NCBI GenBank assembly: GCA_900321945.1
Contig: ONXY01000307.1
Location: forward strand, 1-7,029
Length of the DNA: 7,029 nt
Direction of reading: 5' to 3'
From: an uncultured Eubacteriales bacterium
GTDB taxonomy: Bacteria > Bacillota_A > Clostridia > Christensenellales > Aristaeellaceae
Shown: positions 4,225 to 7,029 of the stretch, in pieces
Layout of the letters: each line of letters opens with the position of its first letter
How positions within the stretch are numbered: the first letter of the stretch is position 1
Notes under the pieces: generated by a model
Database searches by the model: none
What the model was told of the DNA's origin: nothing
Seen by the model: the letters and a program-made list of their open reading frames with translations, nothing else
Made by a program: the position numbers and the translations under genes

Positions 4225-7029
4225 GCTCAGAGGAGCAGTAAGCGGCAGCCGGTATATTCCGCGGACGCGCTGGCGCTGCGGTATTTGGCGGGGCTGGTGC
4301 TCGTCGCCCTGGGTGTAATGATGTTCCTGGCTGTGGAAATGCGCATGACCGGGAATATTTTTGCCGTCCTCCGGCAGGTCTGTTTCGGCCTTGCGGGCGG
4401 CCTTGCGCCGGTTCTGCCCGCGCTGCCGGTCTGGGCCGGCGTGCTTGTGATCTGGTCCAGCCAGCGGAAAGCGCCGGCCCGGCCGTTCGCTTTCGCGGCA
4501 ATGGCCTTTCTGGGCGTGTGCGCGTTCGTGGTGCTGGTGACCCGTATCGGCAGCGAGGAATATCTGGCTCTTCTGGCCCGGAACTCGGACGGAAGCTGGG
4601 GCGGCGTGATTCACCGGGGATATGTGCAGAGCGTTCAGATGAAAGCCAGCGGCGGCGTTCTGGGCGTGATTCTCGCGTATCCTTTCTGGACCCTTCTGGG
4701 GACGGTGCTGGGCGCGGTCATTGTTTTTCTGCTGACGGCGTTCTGCGCGCTGCTGGTTTTCGGCCTGACGCCGGGGCGGATCCGGGATCTGGCCGCGGGA
4801 AAGACGGTTCTGCGCTGGGGAAGGAAGCCGAAGGATCAGGAGGAAATGGATCAGCGGCAGATCGCCTTCCAGCAGGAACAGGAGCGCCGGCGGCAGGAAG
4901 AGGCTCAGCGGCAGGCGTATATTCTTCAGCAGGAAGCCGCGGCCCGGGATGCGCAGCAGTCGGCCCGCTGGCAGCGGCAGAATCCTCAGGACGGATACCC
5001 GATGCCCGGATATCCGCAGCAGGTCCCGGGAGGAACGGCCCCGCAGCCTGTGTCAAACTGGCCCGGGACGGGAATGGGCGCCGCGATGAATACGGGTGTC
5101 GCGGACTTGCTGGATCAGGCGGGAAATCAGTCCGTTCCGGCGGACGGGTCCCGGCGCAGCCGTATTTTTGAGGGCGGGCAGGAGAAGGAAACGCCCCGCC
5201 GCCAGAGCCGCATTTTCGGCGGGAGAAAGAACCGGGACGACGGGCTCAGCGACCTTTCCGCCGAGGAAAAGAAACAGGAAGGCATGAGCTGGCCGGGAAC
5301 GGGCCGCCGGCGGATGCCCGGACAGACGGGAAGGACGGTCAGCGGCGCGGAAATCGGGCCGGTTTCGACCCAGTGGAACGCGGCGGATCAGGATCCCGCC
5401 GTTCAGAGGATTTACAGCGAGGCGGCGGAAAACAGCCGCAGGAAACCGAACCGGGAGGAAGATTCCGCAGGATCCGGACAGACGGATGCGCAGACGTCCG
5501 CTTTCCGGAACGGGGAGCTCCGGACGGATCCGGAGCGGAACGGCTCCGCCGGCCGCGGCGGCCGGGAAACGCCGTTCTCCCGCGGAGCGGACGCGCGGCG
5601 CGATCCGGAGGAGGACGATCTTGCCCGCTGGCGTGAACCGGAAGAAGAGCGGAGGACGCGGGAGCCGGCGGCGGGAGAGGCGCCGGGAAGGCAGTATGAC
5701 GGCCGCCGGACCCGCGGAGGCGGGACGGCGGGGAACGACGGCTTCGGCGGGGCGCGCCGGACGCCGGGTCCGGAACAGGAAACCACGGCGGCGGGGAATG
5801 CCTCCGCCGGCGGGAAAAACGGAAACCGGAGGCCGGAGGAGGAATCCCGTTCCGCGGCGCTGAAAGCCGGGACAGGGCCTTCCACATGGGACGAACAGGC
5901 GGCCGCGGCGCAGGAAGCGGCCGGGGGGAACGGAGAGACCGTCTCCGGCGGGAAACCCCCGGCGGTGAAGGTCCCCGCCGGCCGGCGGACGATCAAAAAT
6001 CCCACCTGGGAACCGGAGCTGAAAGGCGTGGAGCCCGGAGAGCCGGAACCGGAGGAGGAATTCTGGGAGCCGACGCCCTATTACGCGCCTCCCATCACCG
6101 ATCTGAAAAAACCGGAAATCAGCGTTCTGGACACCTCGGCGGAGGACGGGGAGCGTTCCGTCCGTCTGGAAGAGACGCTGGCCAACTTCAGGGTGCAGGC
6201 CCGGGTAAAGCACGTGACCCACGGTCCGGCGATCTCCCGCTTTGAGATCGAGCTGGCCCCGGGAACGAAAGTGGGCAAGGTGTCGGAGCTTGAGAAGGAC
6301 ATCGCCTACGGCATGCAGGCCACTTCCGTCCGCATCGAGGCGCCGATTCCCGGAAAGAGCCTGGTGGGCGTGGAGGTGCCGAATCCCGCGAGAGCCACCG
6401 TGACGCTGCGGGAGGTGCTGGAAAGCCCGGTGATGCAGAACGCGAAATCCATTCTGACCGTGGCGCTCGGCAAGGATATCGCCGGCGTTCCGGTGATCTG
6501 CGATCTGGCGAAAATGCCCCATATGCTGATCGCCGGCGCGACGGGAAGCGGCAAGTCCGTCTGCATCAACACGATCATCAACAGCCTTCTTTTCAGGGCG
6601 GGTCCGGATGAGGTCAAGCTGATCCTGGTGGATCCGAAGGTCGTGGAGCTGCAGTGCTACAACGGTATTCCGCATCTGCTGCTGCCGGTCGTGAACGATC
6701 CGCACAAGGCGGCGGCCGCGCTGGCCTGGGCCGTGGCGGAGATGATGGAACGGTACGACCGGTTTTCGGAGAAGAACGTCCGGAATCTGGACGGCTACAA
6801 CGGGGCGCTGAAGCCGGGCGAGAAGCCCATGCCGCGGATCGTGATCATCATCGACGAGCTCGCGGACCTGATGATGGTCTGCAAAAAGGACGTGGAAGAA
6901 TATATCTGCCGGCTGACGCAGCTGGCCAGAGCGGCGGGCATTCATCTGATCGTCGCGACCCAGCGGCCCTCGGTGGACGTGATCACCGGCCTGATCAAGG
7001 CCAATATTCCCAGCCGGATCGCCTTTAAA
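4222..7029 (+). CDS. ftsK: DNA translocase FtsK/SpoIIIE, N-terminal 936 codons (cut by window end)
   Basis: A membrane-anchored ATPase that pumps double-stranded DNA through the closing septum during division or sporulation. The frame is open from ATG 4222 to the last base with no stop. Residues 17-39, 53-79, 88-108 and 143-182 are hydrophobic; the last is long enough for one or two passes, giving four or five membrane segments. Next comes a Gln/Glu/Arg-rich, probably coiled-coil stretch (about 203-253), then a very long Gly/Pro/Arg/Glu-rich linker to about residue 620. The alpha domain (about 620-740) includes the conserved [13 protein letters not shown]. The RecA-like motor follows: Walker A GATGSGKS at 772-779, [11 protein letters not shown], Walker [15 protein letters not shown] with D878 and E879, and the family signature [16 protein letters not shown] starting at 911. 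The window ends at IPSRIAFK, before the last part of the motor and the DNA-reading winged-helix gamma domain. The B. subtilis SpoIIIE linker is much shorter (whole protein 787 residues), so this protein is unusually long, probably above 1,100 residues. Whether it acts as FtsK, SpoIIIE or both cannot be decided here. Confidence 0.97.
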   Translation, partial: MAQRSSKRQPVYSADALALRYLAGLVLVALGVMMFLAVEMRMTGNIFAVLRQVCFGLAGGLAPVLPALPVWAGVLVIWSSQRKAPARPFAFAAMAFLGVCAFVVLVTRIGSEEYLALLARNSDGSWGGVIHRGYVQSVQMKASGGVLGVILAYPFWTLLGTVLGAVIVFLLTAFCALLVFGLTPGRIRDLAAGKTVLRWGRKPKDQEEMDQRQIAFQQEQERRRQEEAQRQAYILQQEAAARDAQQSARWQRQNPQDGYPMPGYPQQVPGGTAPQPVSNWPGTGMGAAMNTGVADLLDQAGNQSVPADGSRRSRIFEGGQEKETPRRQSRIFGGRKNRDDGLSDLSAEEKKQEGMSWPGTGRRRMPGQTGRTVSGAEIGPVSTQWNAADQDPAVQRIYSEAAENSRRKPNREEDSAGSGQTDAQTSAFRNGELRTDPERNGSAGRGGRETPFSRGADARRDPEEDDLARWREPEEERRTREPAAGEAPGRQYDGRRTRGGGTAGNDGFGGARRTPGPEQETTAAGNASAGGKNGNRRPEEESRSAALKAGTGPSTWDEQAAAAQEAAGGNGETVSGGKPPAVKVPAGRRTIKNPTWEPELKGVEPGEPEPEEEFWEPTPYYAPPITDLKKPEISVLDTSAEDGERSVRLEETLANFRVQARVKHVTHGPAISRFEIELAPGTKVGKVSELEKDIAYGMQATSVRIEAPIPGKSLVGVEVPNPARATVTLREVLESPVMQNAKSILTVALGKDIAGVPVICDLAKMPHMLIAGATGSGKSVCINTIINSLLFRAGPDEVKLILVDPKVVELQCYNGIPHLLLPVVNDPHKAAAALAWAVAEMMERYDRFSEKNVRNLDGYNGALKPGEKPMPRIVIIIDELADLMMVCKKDVEEYICRLTQLARAAGIHLIVATQRPSVDVITGLIKANIPSRIAFK
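4828..6087 (+). other. Low-complexity linker region of FtsK with repeated short motifs
   Basis: This part of the ftsK gene encodes about 420 residues of low-complexity sequence. It starts Gln/Arg/Glu-rich (about residues 203-253), then becomes Gly, Pro, Arg, Glu and Ala rich, and is expected to be disordered. Two short motifs recur: WPGTG at residues 280-284 and 357-361, and SRIF-GG at 313-319 and 329-334 (16 residues apart, each after paired arginines). Isolated Trp motifs also recur (STQWN, STWDE, PTWEP). In E. coli FtsK the long linker contacts other divisome proteins. A similar role here is an inference. Confidence 0.75.

Noticed and set aside
4518..5171. A 217-codon plus-strand frame inside ftsK
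   Set aside because: Out-of-frame reading of the ftsK membrane and linker region giving a Gly/Arg/Ser-rich product. The ftsK frame is continuous across it.
5053..6945. A 630-codon open frame on the minus strand opposite ftsK
   Set aside because: It is a composition effect: the GC-rich ftsK codons avoid the triplets that make stops in this antisense frame. The predicted product is His/Arg/Pro-rich with no domain, while the plus strand carries unmistakable FtsK motifs.

Overview
The window looks like a chromosomal stretch from a GC-rich, Gram-positive-type bacterium, most likely an anaerobic Clostridia lineage of gut or rumen type. That assignment is an inference. It rests on a tRNA gene with an encoded CCA, strong GGAGG-type ribosome binding sites, use of TTG as well as ATG starts, sigma-A-like promoters in AT-richer intergenic islands, a DUF3298/RsiV-like exported protein, and an FtsK/SpoIIIE translocase. 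I cannot fix genus or species from sequence reading alone.

Layout. Positions 1-168 are the tail of a ribosomal RNA operon: the 3' end of a 5S rRNA, an 8-nt gap, tRNA-Asn(GTT), and a strong intrinsic terminator. Positions 169-987 form what looks like a single-gene unit: a possible promoter, a TTG-started gene for an unrecognised 197-residue protein with one membrane segment, and a terminator that may work in both directions. Positions 1089-2765 (minus strand) hold a complete cytosolic glycoside hydrolase family 2 enzyme that converges on that terminator. Positions 2766-2948 are a divergent regulatory region with two back-to-back sigma-A-type promoters. The leftward one carries an extended -10 and decides the start codon of the hydrolase. 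Positions 2949-7029 (plus strand) hold two genes in one apparent operon: an exported DUF3298-type protein and, 34 nt later, a DNA translocase of the FtsK/SpoIIIE family that is cut off by the window end inside its motor domain.

How the genes fit together. The FtsK gene is the core housekeeping element (chromosome segregation at division or sporulation). The DUF3298 gene ahead of it is transcribed from a good promoter that probably also feeds ftsK. The hydrolase stands alone, with no transporter or regulator next to it. I see no phage, insertion sequence, CRISPR array, toxin-antitoxin pair or defence system. I do not think the window contains a new multi-gene system. The most notable points are the very long low-complexity linker in FtsK with repeated short motifs (WPGTG, SRIF-GG), the promoter-based correction of the hydrolase start, and an unrecognised membrane protein just after the rRNA operon.
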